From a virus: DNA of 20,727 nt. Positions 11,948-18,780 of this stretch are shown piece by piece. How positions within the stretch are numbered: the stretch's first letter is position 1; the number at the start of each line of letters is the position of its first letter. The notes beneath the pieces were generated by a model. The model did not search any database and was not told the origin of the DNA. It saw nothing but the letters and a program-made list of their open reading frames with translations. Position numbers and translations under genes: made by a program. The DNA is taken from positions 1 to 20,727 of the IMG/VR virus record IMGVR_UViG_3300050821_015209. One strand, 5' to 3'.

Positions 11948-14727
11948 AAATCCTGCTAACATCAGATTGGCAACTATCAGTAGATAATATCGACCTATGC
12001 CAGAAAGTTGTAGATGAGATTATCGCGCTAAGAGAGCAGTATGGGTTTACGACTTTGGTACACTGTGGAGACTGGAAGCAGCAGTACGACCCTATAAACG
12101 TTAGAATTGTGAACTGGACGCTCAGAGCTATCAGCCAGTTAAAACAAGCCGGATTGGTAGTCTTTGTAGATCTTGGAAATCATGACAGAATTGGGATGCA
12201 CGTAGACAAGCAAAACTGGTTTCCAGTTCTTAGAAAAGCCGGAGCAATAGCTTACGATGATCCTCATATTGAAGGTTTGCTAACATTTCTACCATTCAGA
12301 CAGAATTCTGTTGTAAAAAAGAGTGAAGCAAAAGAGGCCACCAAATGGACAGATGGTAGAGGTATTTTAATCTTCCACAGCGATCTAGCTGGTGCTCGCT
12401 ATAACGTTCTATCTCGCAGCGAGTCAACAGATATGACAGTAGAAGATCTCCATCCAGAAAAATACATGTTCTGCGTTGGTGGACATCTACACTTCCAGCA
12501 TAAGGTAGCACCAAATGTCTGGTACGTGGGTAGTCCATTCGCAACGGATTGGGGTGAGGCCAATCAGAAAAAGGGTTACTTGTTGATTGATACAGTCGCT
12601 CGTACAATAAAAAGAATCAGATCAAAGATACCGGGTTGGTATGATCCAGCATGGCCAGGATTTGAAGAAGCGAAACCAGAAAGTTGGCGGGGAGCCAAGG
12701 TCAGAATTAAAGTTCCTTGTGGGGAGGTACAGCATGTCAGAGAGCAACTTGAAAAAGCGAGAGTCGAGGCAGCTAAGAAATATCCGAAAGCAGAACTTGT
12801 TGTTATCCCTGAATTTCGTGAAGGCAGTGACAAGGGTACTGGAGCTATTAGGCTCGACTTCCCGGACGAAAAGAAAATCAAGATCTACGTTCAAGAAACG
12901 CTACCGGAAGAATTGAGGAACTATGCTGGAGCTGTCAAAAAGTACTTGGTGGATCAGCTGTCATTGGTCGGGGGGTTACAGCGCGAAAGTGGAGAGCTTA
13001 GGTTTAGTAGCACAGTGGCTACTAATTTTCTCAGTTATAGAAAACTCAGTGTTGTATTCGAGCCGGGACTCACTGTGGTTGCAGGTGAGAATAAAGATTG
13101 GAAGGGGCGGTCGAACGGGGCTGGGAAGAGTAGTTATCTACAGACAATAGCTGTGGCCCATTCGGGACAGACATTCAAGGGCCAGAAACATGATAGCTGG
13201 ATGAGGCGGGGAACGAAAAAAGCTGAGGAGTCTCATGTCAAGCTCTGGTTCAGGGATTCGCAGGGCAGGAAGGGTTTCATAAAGCGGGGCAGACAGCCAA
13301 AAGAGCTGCTGTTGAAAGTAGCTGGCGAAATAGTGGAGAGTGGTAACAGACCAGAGAATACTCAGAAGCTCATAGAGCAGGTGACTGGCTATACGTGGGA
13401 GACGTTAGCGAATGCAATCTATATAGATCAAGCCAGCTCACATCTCATGCTGACAGGAACAGAAGCACAGCGGAAAGGGTTTCTGGCCAAGCTACAGAAC
13501 CTGGAACGGTTCGAGCGGGCAGAGAAGGCCATACGGGATCAAAAAACGGATTTCGAGAGCCGCTACGAGTCAGTCGCGCTACAGCTGCAATCAGTTTTAA
13601 CAGAGGAAAATAACCTGTTTTTAACAATATCCGATGCCAAACGGATTTTAGCTGTAAACCGCTCTATAGTGGATTCCTACAAGCGTACGAAACGGCTGTT
13701 TTTGGAGAAAAACAACGAGTTAGAGGATTGGGAAGCCAAAGCAAGGAAAGAGCGTGCGAAACTGGATAGTCTAGTTTCGGAGATACGAGCTACAGAGAAA
13801 CAGACTACTGAGTTACGGGCTCAGCGGCTAGAGCGAAAAAGAGTTCTGGTAGCCCGTATGGGCAGATTCGAACAGTTAGAAGGAATTTGTCCGACTTGCG
13901 AGCAGCCGATAGACGAAGAGCGTATCAGACTGGCTCTTCCAGAAATCGCGAAAGCAATCAAAGCGATAGACTCTCATTTAGTGGTCTACGATGAGACAGA
14001 CGCAAAATGTTTGAAAAGGTTTGGTGAGATAGATAGAGAAGCCAGCAAGTGGCTACGAAACAAGGAGCTAGCTGCAGAAGTTTCCGATCTCCAGCTCGAG
14101 ATGGAAAGGCTTCGAGCCGAGTGGCGTCAGTACCAGAAGCAGAAAGAGTTGGTGGACAGCTTACGAGCTAAGGTTGCCATCTGTAAGAAAAAATATGCTG
14201 TGCTGGATGCCAAGAAGAAGAAGATTGGAAAATGGCTCAAGGTTCTGAAATACGCACAGACAGTCTTTCAGAGAAATGGGCTACCAGCTTATCTCAACGA
14301 ACAGATTTGCCCACAGCTGAATCAAGCAGCAGCAGAATACGCTGAGCTATTCGCGCAGGGTGAGATACAGGTGAGGTTTGCGGTAGATGAAGAAGGCATG
14401 ACGGATGTGAAGGTAATTAACGCACATGGTGGTGAGGAGGTAAAGGATCAGTCGGAAGGCGAAATGAAAATGGCTTCGTTAATCACGGCCTTCGCAGTCC
14501 GGTCAACGGCGCCAAAGACGAACATTCTTATTCTAGATGAGCCGGGGGACGGTTTAGATTCAGTTTCAGCAAGAAGCTTTGCGAAAGGGTTGAAGCAAGT
14601 GGTGAGTCGGTTCGGGTGTATTTTGTTAACGACTCATAATCAGCACATCCTTTCCGAGTTAGCAGATGCGAAGTTGGTGGTGGTCAGAAAAGAGAACGGG
14701 ATAAGCGAGGTGGTAGATGGAAAGTAA
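11944..14727 (+). CDS. SbcD-SbcC (Mre11-Rad50) fusion nuclease/ATPase
   Basis: This is one uninterrupted 927-residue frame. Residues 1-225 form an Mre11/SbcD calcineurin-like nuclease: TSDWQLS, CGDWKQ, LGNHDR, FHSDL and GGHLHF, then WYVGSPFATDWGE. Residues about 245-340 resemble the Mre11 capping region. From about 355 an SMC/Rad50 ATPase starts (TNFLSYRKL; Walker A SNGAGKSS near 395). A coiled coil follows with a CPTC zinc hook near residue 648. The second half has a SEGE signature, Walker B ILILDEPGDGLDS near 862 and a TTHNQHIL switch. It would open and trim DNA ends and hairpins in recombination-dependent replication. In bacteria and in T4 (gp47/gp46) the two halves are separate proteins. 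The usual DxH of nuclease motif I reads DWQ, so one metal ligand is changed. Arms are short, about 100 residues each. It starts with GTG overlapping the previous stop. Confidence 0.9.
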   Translation: MKILLTSDWQLSVDNIDLCQKVVDEIIALREQYGFTTLVHCGDWKQQYDPINVRIVNWTLRAISQLKQAGLVVFVDLGNHDRIGMHVDKQNWFPVLRKAGAIAYDDPHIEGLLTFLPFRQNSVVKKSEAKEATKWTDGRGILIFHSDLAGARYNVLSRSESTDMTVEDLHPEKYMFCVGGHLHFQHKVAPNVWYVGSPFATDWGEANQKKGYLLIDTVARTIKRIRSKIPGWYDPAWPGFEEAKPESWRGAKVRIKVPCGEVQHVREQLEKARVEAAKKYPKAELVVIPEFREGSDKGTGAIRLDFPDEKKIKIYVQETLPEELRNYAGAVKKYLVDQLSLVGGLQRESGELRFSSTVATNFLSYRKLSVVFEPGLTVVAGENKDWKGRSNGAGKSSYLQTIAVAHSGQTFKGQKHDSWMRRGTKKAEESHVKLWFRDSQGRKGFIKRGRQPKELLLKVAGEIVESGNRPENTQKLIEQVTGYTWETLANAIYIDQASSHLMLTGTEAQRKGFLAKLQNLERFERAEKAIRDQKTDFESRYESVALQLQSVLTEENNLFLTISDAKRILAVNRSIVDSYKRTKRLFLEKNNELEDWEAKARKERAKLDSLVSEIRATEKQTTELRAQRLERKRVLVARMGRFEQLEGICPTCEQPIDEERIRLALPEIAKAIKAIDSHLVVYDETDAKCLKRFGEIDREASKWLRNKELAAEVSDLQLEMERLRAEWRQYQKQKELVDSLRAKVAICKKKYAVLDAKKKKIGKWLKVLKYAQTVFQRNGLPAYLNEQICPQLNQAAAEYAELFAQGEIQVRFAVDEEGMTDVKVINAHGGEEVKDQSEGEMKMASLITAFAVRSTAPKTNILILDEPGDGLDSVSARSFAKGLKQVVSRFGCILLTTHNQHILSELADAKLVVVRKENGISEVVDGK

Positions 14728-14926
14728 GGGCATAGAAGCGTACGGTCAGCAGTTGGAGGCCTGGATTCACGAAGGTAGCGAAGGTGGCGAGGTACAGAAA
14801 AGTAGAATTATGTTGGCACAATTTAAGATGCTAAACGAAATAGCTTTCCAGCTTGCTGTGATGAACGAGCAAAGAGAGAAAGATTTTGCTGGTGGTTACA
14901 AGAAGGGCGAGAGAGGGAGAGTATGA
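14717..14926 (+). CDS. Small hypothetical helical protein
   Basis: The 69-residue protein is mainly helical: AYGQQLEAWIHEGSEG, then KSRIMLAQFKMLNEIAFQLAVMNEQREKD and a basic Gly/Lys/Arg end (GGYKKGERGRV). No family is recognised. GAGG sits six bases before the ATG. The start overlaps the SbcDC stop by eleven bases and its stop overlaps the next gene's ATG (ATGA), so it is part of a tight operon. Function is unknown. Confidence 0.55.
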   Translation: MESKGIEAYGQQLEAWIHEGSEGGEVQKSRIMLAQFKMLNEIAFQLAVMNEQREKDFAGGYKKGERGRV

Positions 14927-15294
14927 CACGTTGTGGCACTTGCCAAAATTGCTTGAAATGGAAATCTTTGGCAGAAGATGAAGACGCGACAGGTTTGCGA
15001 TGTCTAAATCCGCAACCCGGTGGTGGTGTGGTGGATTTGACACCAGAAGTTGACAAAGTTCTCGGCTTCGATAAGCGAGAACAAATCGACCACCCCAGCC
15101 ACTACGGTGGAGACACAACATACGAAGCGATCAAAGTAATTGAAGCATGGGGCTTAAACTTTTCCTTAGGTTGTGTTGTAAAGTACTTAGTTAGAGCTAA
15201 GCATAAAGGTGTAGAGATTCAGGATTTGAAAAAAGCAGCTTGGTATTTGAATAGAGAGATAGAAAGATTAGAGCATGAGGGATCTAAAAGGTAA
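14923..15294 (+). CDS. DUF3310-family protein with an N-terminal Cys cluster
   Basis: Residues about 52-120 match DUF3310, a phage domain. It shows DHPSHYGGDTTYEAIKVIE, then WGLNFSLGCVVKYLVRAKHK and DLKKAAWYLNREIERLE. The same domain is found in phage T7 gp1.7, reported as a nucleotide kinase that phosphorylates dTMP and dGMP, so a role in the dNTP pool, with ThyX two genes downstream, is reasonable. Here it is preceded by about 30 residues with four Cys (CGTCQNC and later LRC), a likely zinc knuckle. A GAGAGGGAGA site precedes the ATG. The last 20 bases overlap the start of the homing endonuclease. Kinase activity in this version is inference. Confidence 0.82.
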   Translation: MTRCGTCQNCLKWKSLAEDEDATGLRCLNPQPGGGVVDLTPEVDKVLGFDKREQIDHPSHYGGDTTYEAIKVIEAWGLNFSLGCVVKYLVRAKHKGVEIQDLKKAAWYLNREIERLEHEGSKR

Positions 15295-15865
15295 AAGGTT
15301 TCATCGGTTGAAGGTACTTAGGATAGCTGGTCGAGATAAGCACGGAAGGCTTGATTGGCTTTGTTTGTGTGATTGTGGACAAAGGTCTGTTGTGCATAGC
15401 GAAAATTTGCTGACAGGCAATACCAAGTCTTGTGGTTGTTTGAGAAAACAACCTGCTAGTAGTCGGTTGGATTTGACTGGGGAAAGATTTGGTATGTTGA
15501 CTGTGTTCAAACGTTTACCTACGGTACCTGGAGGTATTTCTGTATGGAGATGCCGATGCGATTGTGGGAGTTGGGTAGATGTTAAGCTCGGAGGTTTACG
15601 TTCAGGGAAGATTGTTCGTTGTAGGTTACACCGAAAAGTTTTTACTAGTCGTAATGAGTCTAGAAGAAGAAAGATGCATGTAGCCGGTTGTGAGATTTGT
15701 GGCTCAAAGAAAAATCTAGAAGTTCATCATATAGATCTAGATTCTAAGAATAATGACGATAGTAATTTGATTAAGCTTTGTTCTTCTTGCCATCATAAGG
15801 TTCATTGGATAATCAAAAAAGGTGGGGATGATAAAAGCTTTCTAGATAGGGAGGTTAGAGAATGA
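15275..15865 (+). CDS. Free-standing HNH homing endonuclease with two Cys-rich DNA-binding repeats
   Basis: The 196-residue protein has two copies of a repeat. The first, residues 3-58, runs from DLKGKRFHRLKVL through WLCLCDCG to NTKSCGC. The second, about 65-118, runs from DLTGERFGMLTVF through WRCRCDCG. These repeats are common DNA-recognition modules in phage HNH endonucleases. The C-terminus is an HNH nuclease with a zinc pair: CEICGSKKNLEVHHIDLD, N in SNLIKL, and CSSCHHKVH. Homing endonucleases cut intron- or insert-less alleles and spread by repair. It sits between the DUF3310 gene and thyX, overlapping the first by 20 bases and the second by four (ATGA). Its DNA looks more A+T/T-rich in codon use than its neighbours, consistent with separate origin. 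No intron is visible around it. Confidence 0.88.
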   Translation: MRDLKGKRFHRLKVLRIAGRDKHGRLDWLCLCDCGQRSVVHSENLLTGNTKSCGCLRKQPASSRLDLTGERFGMLTVFKRLPTVPGGISVWRCRCDCGSWVDVKLGGLRSGKIVRCRLHRKVFTSRNESRRRKMHVAGCEICGSKKNLEVHHIDLDSKNNDDSNLIKLCSSCHHKVHWIIKKGGDDKSFLDREVRE

Positions 15866-16518
15866 AGATAATTCGGTCAAGCGTTGATTTGATCAGACCA
15901 GAAAATACGTTGGCTGGAATAGACTGCTTGCGGTTCATCGAGAAGATGGCCAGGATCAGCCATCGCTCAGAAGAAAAACAGACATTAGATACATGGGAAC
16001 GCTTTATCAAGGCAGTGGTGATAGATCATGGCGACTGGTCAGTTGTGGAGCACAGCTACGCAACGGCAATCTTCCGGGTCAACAGAGGTGTGACACATGA
16101 GCTGGTTCGTCACAGACTGTTTAGCTTCACACAAGAGAGCACAAGATTCGTAAACGGAAGAAAAAGCTATCCAGAGGGATTGGAGTTTATTCCACCGATG
16201 GCTGCGCTGCCAAATCCTGGATTGTACGAAGGGTTTTTGCAATGTGAGAAGGAGTATCTTCGTTTGCTGGATATTGGTTGGCGTCCACAAGAAGCAAGGG
16301 CAATTTTGCCAAACGCTACAGCAGCGACAATTGCTGTGACAGGCAATTTGAGAAATTGGAGACATTTTCTTTTGATGAGAACATCGAAAGAAACACACCC
16401 AGATTTCAAGGAGGTTACCTTTCAGCTGTTGAACACTTTCAAAGAGCGCGTACCATTGCTGTTCGACGATATCGAGTTAGATCAGAAGCAATCAAAAGCC
16501 ATGACCCTTCCAAGGTAA
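15862..16518 (+). CDS. thyX: Flavin-dependent thymidylate synthase
   Basis: The 218-residue protein carries the ThyX signature RHRLFSFTQESTRF (RHRxxSxxQxSxRY/F), preceded by EHSYATAIFRVNRGVTHELV. The FAD/dUMP-binding C-terminal part is ARAILPNATAATIAVTGNLRNWRHFL, then RTSKETHPDFKEV. It methylates dUMP to dTMP with methylene-tetrahydrofolate and NADPH, needing FAD. dUMP can come from the dCTP deaminase/dUTPase-family protein encoded at 3848; folate links to the folE gene at the left edge. The length is normal for the family. The start ATG overlaps the HNH stop. A GGGAGG site lies a little upstream, inside the endonuclease gene. Confidence 0.95.
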   Translation: MKIIRSSVDLIRPENTLAGIDCLRFIEKMARISHRSEEKQTLDTWERFIKAVVIDHGDWSVVEHSYATAIFRVNRGVTHELVRHRLFSFTQESTRFVNGRKSYPEGLEFIPPMAALPNPGLYEGFLQCEKEYLRLLDIGWRPQEARAILPNATAATIAVTGNLRNWRHFLLMRTSKETHPDFKEVTFQLLNTFKERVPLLFDDIELDQKQSKAMTLPR

Positions 16519-16530
16519 GGAGAAAAAGCT

Positions 16531-16947
16531 ATGAACGTAGTAATCGTAGGCGCAAGGGAACGAATAAACCGGGTAGACGAGTCTCCGCTACCAAAAGACA
16601 AGGAGATAATCGAAGCGCTCATCAAGAAGTTATCAGCTCAGTATGGCAGATCATTGAACATGGTTTCTGTTGGCTGCGATAAAGGCATCGGCAGAATCGT
16701 GCGGGATTTTTGCATGGCCAACAGTATTGTGTTTGTGGAAGTCCGAATGAAATTGGAAGGCAAAGATATCCCCAGAAGCTTTTTCGTGCATGTTTTCCAA
16801 GCCAGAAATCCTGCGCTGGTTGCTTTGGGGGATGAGTTTTACATATTCAAAGGACCAAACGAAAATGGCATCGTTGAGAGCATTATCAGTTTGGCTATCG
16901 AGAAGGTGAAAGAAGAACGAGTGCATGTTTTCTCGTTAGAAGAATAG
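16531..16947 (+). CDS. Rossmann-like protein, possibly SLOG-related
   Basis: The 138-residue protein starts MNVVIVGARER, a strand-loop like that of SLOG proteins. A long helix follows (DKEIIEALIKKLSAQYG). Then comes a second strand and loop MVSVGCDKGIGRIVRDFC, which sits where the SLOG nucleotide-binding GxxxG loop would be. The later ARNPALVALGDEFYIFKG resembles the R-N and D-x-hydrophobic elements. The C-terminus is a helix. The match is weaker than for the 1569 gene. AAGGAGA precedes the ATG by eight bases. It is immediately downstream of thyX, so a nucleotide-related role is compatible. It could also be an unrelated Rossmann-type fold. Confidence 0.6.
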   Translation: MNVVIVGARERINRVDESPLPKDKEIIEALIKKLSAQYGRSLNMVSVGCDKGIGRIVRDFCMANSIVFVEVRMKLEGKDIPRSFFVHVFQARNPALVALGDEFYIFKGPNENGIVESIISLAIEKVKEERVHVFSLEE

Positions 16948-16960
16948 AACGGAGATCAAG

Positions 16961-17272
16961 ATGGATATTCTAGAAAGAATGTCAGAAGTCTACGAAGCAG
17001 AGCTTCTGCTTAAAAAACATTGGTACTACCTTTCTTTCGCCGATAAAGAATTTAGAGGGGCGGTTGTTATTTATGCCCACGGTGTAACGGATGCCCTGCT
17101 GCGTATGAAAAAGCTAGGCATAAAAAATCCGCACAGCCAAGTTTTGTGCATTCAGTTTAATAAAGAGACGCCTCTGCCCGCAAGAAAATGGCGCAATAGA
17201 TTGCTCACAAAGGTAGATGTGAAAGAGATTTGGCCAGATGCGAAAAGTCTAAAAGAGTTTGAGGAGGAGTAG
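16961..17272 (+). CDS. Hypothetical protein, last gene before the promoter region
   Basis: The 103-residue alpha/beta protein has an N-terminal helix (LERMSEVYEAELLLKKHWYY). Next is a strand with GAVVIYAHG and a helix, TDALLRMKKLG. Then follow a strand VLCIQFNKE, a basic loop PARKWRNRLL, and an acidic tail (KSLKEFEEE). No family is recognised. CGGAGAT stands six bases before the ATG. The gene ends the long collinear replication block; no terminator of classical form follows directly. Confidence 0.6.
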   Translation: MDILERMSEVYEAELLLKKHWYYLSFADKEFRGAVVIYAHGVTDALLRMKKLGIKNPHSQVLCIQFNKETPLPARKWRNRLLTKVDVKEIWPDAKSLKEFEEE

Positions 17273-17308
17273 GCGAATAACCGTATCAACACACTGAAAA
17301 GAAAAGGC

Positions 17309-17337
17309 TTGACAAAGACCGAAAGGTAGTTTAGTAT
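17309..17337 (+). promoter_or_regulatory. Sigma70-type promoter
   Basis: A perfect -35 TTGACA (17309-17314) is followed after exactly 17 bases by TAGTAT (17332-17337), one or two mismatches from TATAAT. Transcription would start near 17344. It lies in the gene-free gap and is the only close consensus match in a non-coding part of the window. It could drive the structured RNA region and the virion-type genes from 17681 on. Use of the host sigma70-type polymerase is inferred. Confidence 0.75.
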
Positions 17338-17343
17338 TCCAGT

Positions 17344-17493
17344 ATCGGGTAAGTTAATCTTCATGAACTGGCAACTGGGTTGCGCGGCTCAGTTGCCAGT
17401 CCCACTGTTTGTGGCCTGGCATGGTGTAGCGTAGGGTTACTTCTATCGGAAACAGAACACCTTACGCGATTGTTCCTGCCAGGCTTTCATTTT
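17344..17493 (+). ncRNA. Candidate structured non-coding RNA
   Basis: The roughly 150 bases downstream of the promoter have no credible gene and fold well. Hairpin 1 has a perfect 11-bp stem (17367-17377 with 17390-17400) and a 12-base loop. Hairpin 2 is a longer irregular one: outer stem GCCTGGCA/TGCCAGGC (17414-17421 with 17477-17484), inner stem of nine pairs with one G-T (17429-17437 with 17459-17467), and a short TTCT/AGAA tip. A T-rich tract, CTTTCATTTT, follows at 17484-17493 and could end transcription. I match it to no known RNA family. The boundaries are inferred from promoter and hairpins only. Confidence 0.5.
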
Positions 17494-17680
17494 AGAAGAG
17501 CAGCACGAAAAGCAAACTAGCACGTTGGGCAAAGTCCAGTGGTAAGGGATGTGTGCTAGAGAATGAGACTCTCAAAGTCTTGTTACGTGTCAGTAAATGG
17601 AAGAGACATAACTGTCTTCCATTCGTTCCCGCATCGTAGTACAAATCCAAAAAACTCAAACAGTCCAGAGGAAGATTGCT
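17484..17680 (+). other. Non-coding stretch with further hairpins, leader of the downstream genes
   Basis: No gene was found here in any frame. Inverted repeats continue. CTAGCAC/GTGCTAG (17517-17523 with 17553-17559) encloses a smaller TGGGC-AAA-GTCCA hairpin. A short AGACT/AGTCT hairpin is centred near 17575. A perfect nine-pair stem joins 17596-17604 and 17615-17623 with a ten-base loop. The ribosome-binding site of the next gene (GAGGAAG) is at about 17668. If hairpin 2 at 17414-17484 does not terminate, these would be the 5' leader of the virion-type operon. A tRNA-like D-arm look was considered and rejected. Confidence 0.5.
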
Positions 17681-17860
17681 ATGTCTGACCTGAAAAAGAA
17701 AATAGAACAGAACAGAAAGAACGGGAGTAAGGGTGGTCAACAGACTGCCAAAGTATTGGATGCAGATGCATTGGAAAAGCGTGCTGTTAACGGGGGCACA
17801 GCTTGCCTGTTGCGATATGGAAGAGATTTCTACCGATCAATCAGAGCGATGAGAGCCTAG
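17681..17860 (+). CDS. Small basic protein with KGG-like motifs
   Basis: ATG 17681 to TAG 17860 gives 59 residues. GAGGAAG lies seven bases before the ATG. It starts MSDLKKKIEQNRKNGSKGGQQTAK and later has AVNGGTACLLRYGRDFYRSIRAMR. The NGSKGG...A(V)NGG...YGRxFYRxI pattern resembles small KGG-repeat proteins of bacteria and phages (KGGxAT...HGxxFYxEIGxKGG), whose function is poorly known. It is very basic and could bind nucleic acid. It is the first gene after the promoter region and is followed, after 13 bases, by another small gene. Confidence 0.65.
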   Translation: MSDLKKKIEQNRKNGSKGGQQTAKVLDADALEKRAVNGGTACLLRYGRDFYRSIRAMRA

Positions 17861-17873
17861 AGGAGAACAGTAT

Positions 17874-18152
17874 ATGGAAATCGAAGTACCGAAACCAGCA
17901 GAGAGGAACGATTATGGAAAAGTGGAATTTGCGACAGAGGTGGCATTCAACTCTCTTGTAGAACAAGCCAAGAAGTTAGGCTTGAAAGTCGGTGCTGTAA
18001 TGGGACTAATGTATTTACCGACACAGGAGATGACAGAAGCATTCAAACAAGCTTGCAGAACAATTTTGTTGGCTGTGACGCCGAAAGAATCTCACGTCAC
18101 CGGCTCAGACGGTAAAGAGTACTGGGTTGGAGAAGGAAACATTCCGGGTTGA
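17874..18152 (+). CDS. Hypothetical protein
   Basis: The 92-residue protein starts with a polar stretch (EIEVPKPAERNDYGK). Helices follow (FATEVAFNSLVEQAKKLG and EMTEAFKQACRTILLAV), then a polar C-terminus (TGSDGKEYWVGEGNIPG). The middle KVGAVMGLMYL is hydrophobic but too short to be a confident membrane segment. No family is recognised. AGGAG is eight bases before the ATG. It sits between the KGG-like gene and the HTH gene in a compact operon. Confidence 0.6.
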   Translation: MEIEVPKPAERNDYGKVEFATEVAFNSLVEQAKKLGLKVGAVMGLMYLPTQEMTEAFKQACRTILLAVTPKESHVTGSDGKEYWVGEGNIPG

Positions 18153-18155
18153 GAG

Positions 18156-18752
18156 ATGGCTACCAGCGCTAGCGTTGTAAACGGGCATAAACGTAAGTCA
18201 AATAAAGCCCAAGGAAGTCAAAAGAGACGAAGAGGGAGCTACGTGCCAGTAGCCGAGCAAGTCAGAATGTGTGCGGAATACATGCAAGGAGGACCGGATA
18301 ACAGCATCCAGAAAATCTGCAAGAGATTCGGCAGAGATGCCATGACAGTCTCCAAGATCGTGAAATCTGAAACGATGGAAGAGATCGCGCAGGAGATGCG
18401 GCAGGCTATCTTGAAGAATGAAGCCGAAGGAATCGTAGAGAGAATCCATTATGAGGTAGCCACGAAGAAGAGCAAAGCGGGTGCCTGGATCGCAATGGAT
18501 TTGGCAGAAAGAATCGGAGCGATCCCACCAAAGGTAAGATATACTGCGGGAGGAGTAGCCAGCAGATTCTTCGGTGAGCCGCCAATAGATTTGAAGCCAG
18601 TCAGTGAAGATGAAAGAGTGAAGAGAATCGTCCAGGAGTTGACAGAGATAACAATGGAACGGGGCAAGATATTCGGTATGCCAATGCCGGAGCTGGACGA
18701 GTTGAAAGAAGAGATTACGATTCCACTGCACGCAAAGGAGCAGGCAGAATGA
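18156..18752 (+). CDS. HTH DNA-binding protein, possible small terminase subunit
   Basis: The 198-residue protein has a basic, probably disordered N-terminus (HKRKSNKAQGSQKRRR). A helix-turn-helix follows at about residues 32-65, EQVRMCAEYMQGGPDNS then IQKICKRFGRDAMTVSKIVKS. A helical region follows (EEIAQEMRQAILKNEAEGIVERIHYE), and then a Gly/Pro-containing segment. The C-terminus is rich in charge. N-terminal HTH plus helical oligomerisation region is the layout of phage small terminase subunits, and the gene heads the virion-type block, but no large terminase is present in this window. A transcription regulator for the late genes is the alternative. The start is four bases after the previous stop with GAGAG close to the ATG. 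Confidence 0.6.
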   Translation: MATSASVVNGHKRKSNKAQGSQKRRRGSYVPVAEQVRMCAEYMQGGPDNSIQKICKRFGRDAMTVSKIVKSETMEEIAQEMRQAILKNEAEGIVERIHYEVATKKSKAGAWIAMDLAERIGAIPPKVRYTAGGVASRFFGEPPIDLKPVSEDERVKRIVQELTEITMERGKIFGMPMPELDELKEEITIPLHAKEQAE

Positions 18753-18780
18753 GTTCTCAGCCATAGAAGGGAGGTAAAAA

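Noticed and set aside
17363-17434. 23-codon reading frame (MNWQLGCAA start) after the promoter
   Set aside because: No ribosome-binding site at usable distance, and the frame runs through the perfect 11-bp palindrome, so structure explains the sequence better.
17411-17440. Third NNGGT pentamer array (GTGGC CTGGC ATGGT start)
   Set aside because: Only three units follow the rule and they form one arm of a hairpin with 17477-17484, so pairing rather than the pentamer rule explains them.
17520-17640. tRNA gene suggested by CCAGTGGTAAGG, which looks like a D-arm, and an AGAC..GTCT arm
   Set aside because: No 7-bp acceptor pair at the right distance, no TTCGA T-loop, and no U at the anticodon-33 position; the pieces do not assemble into a cloverleaf on either strand.
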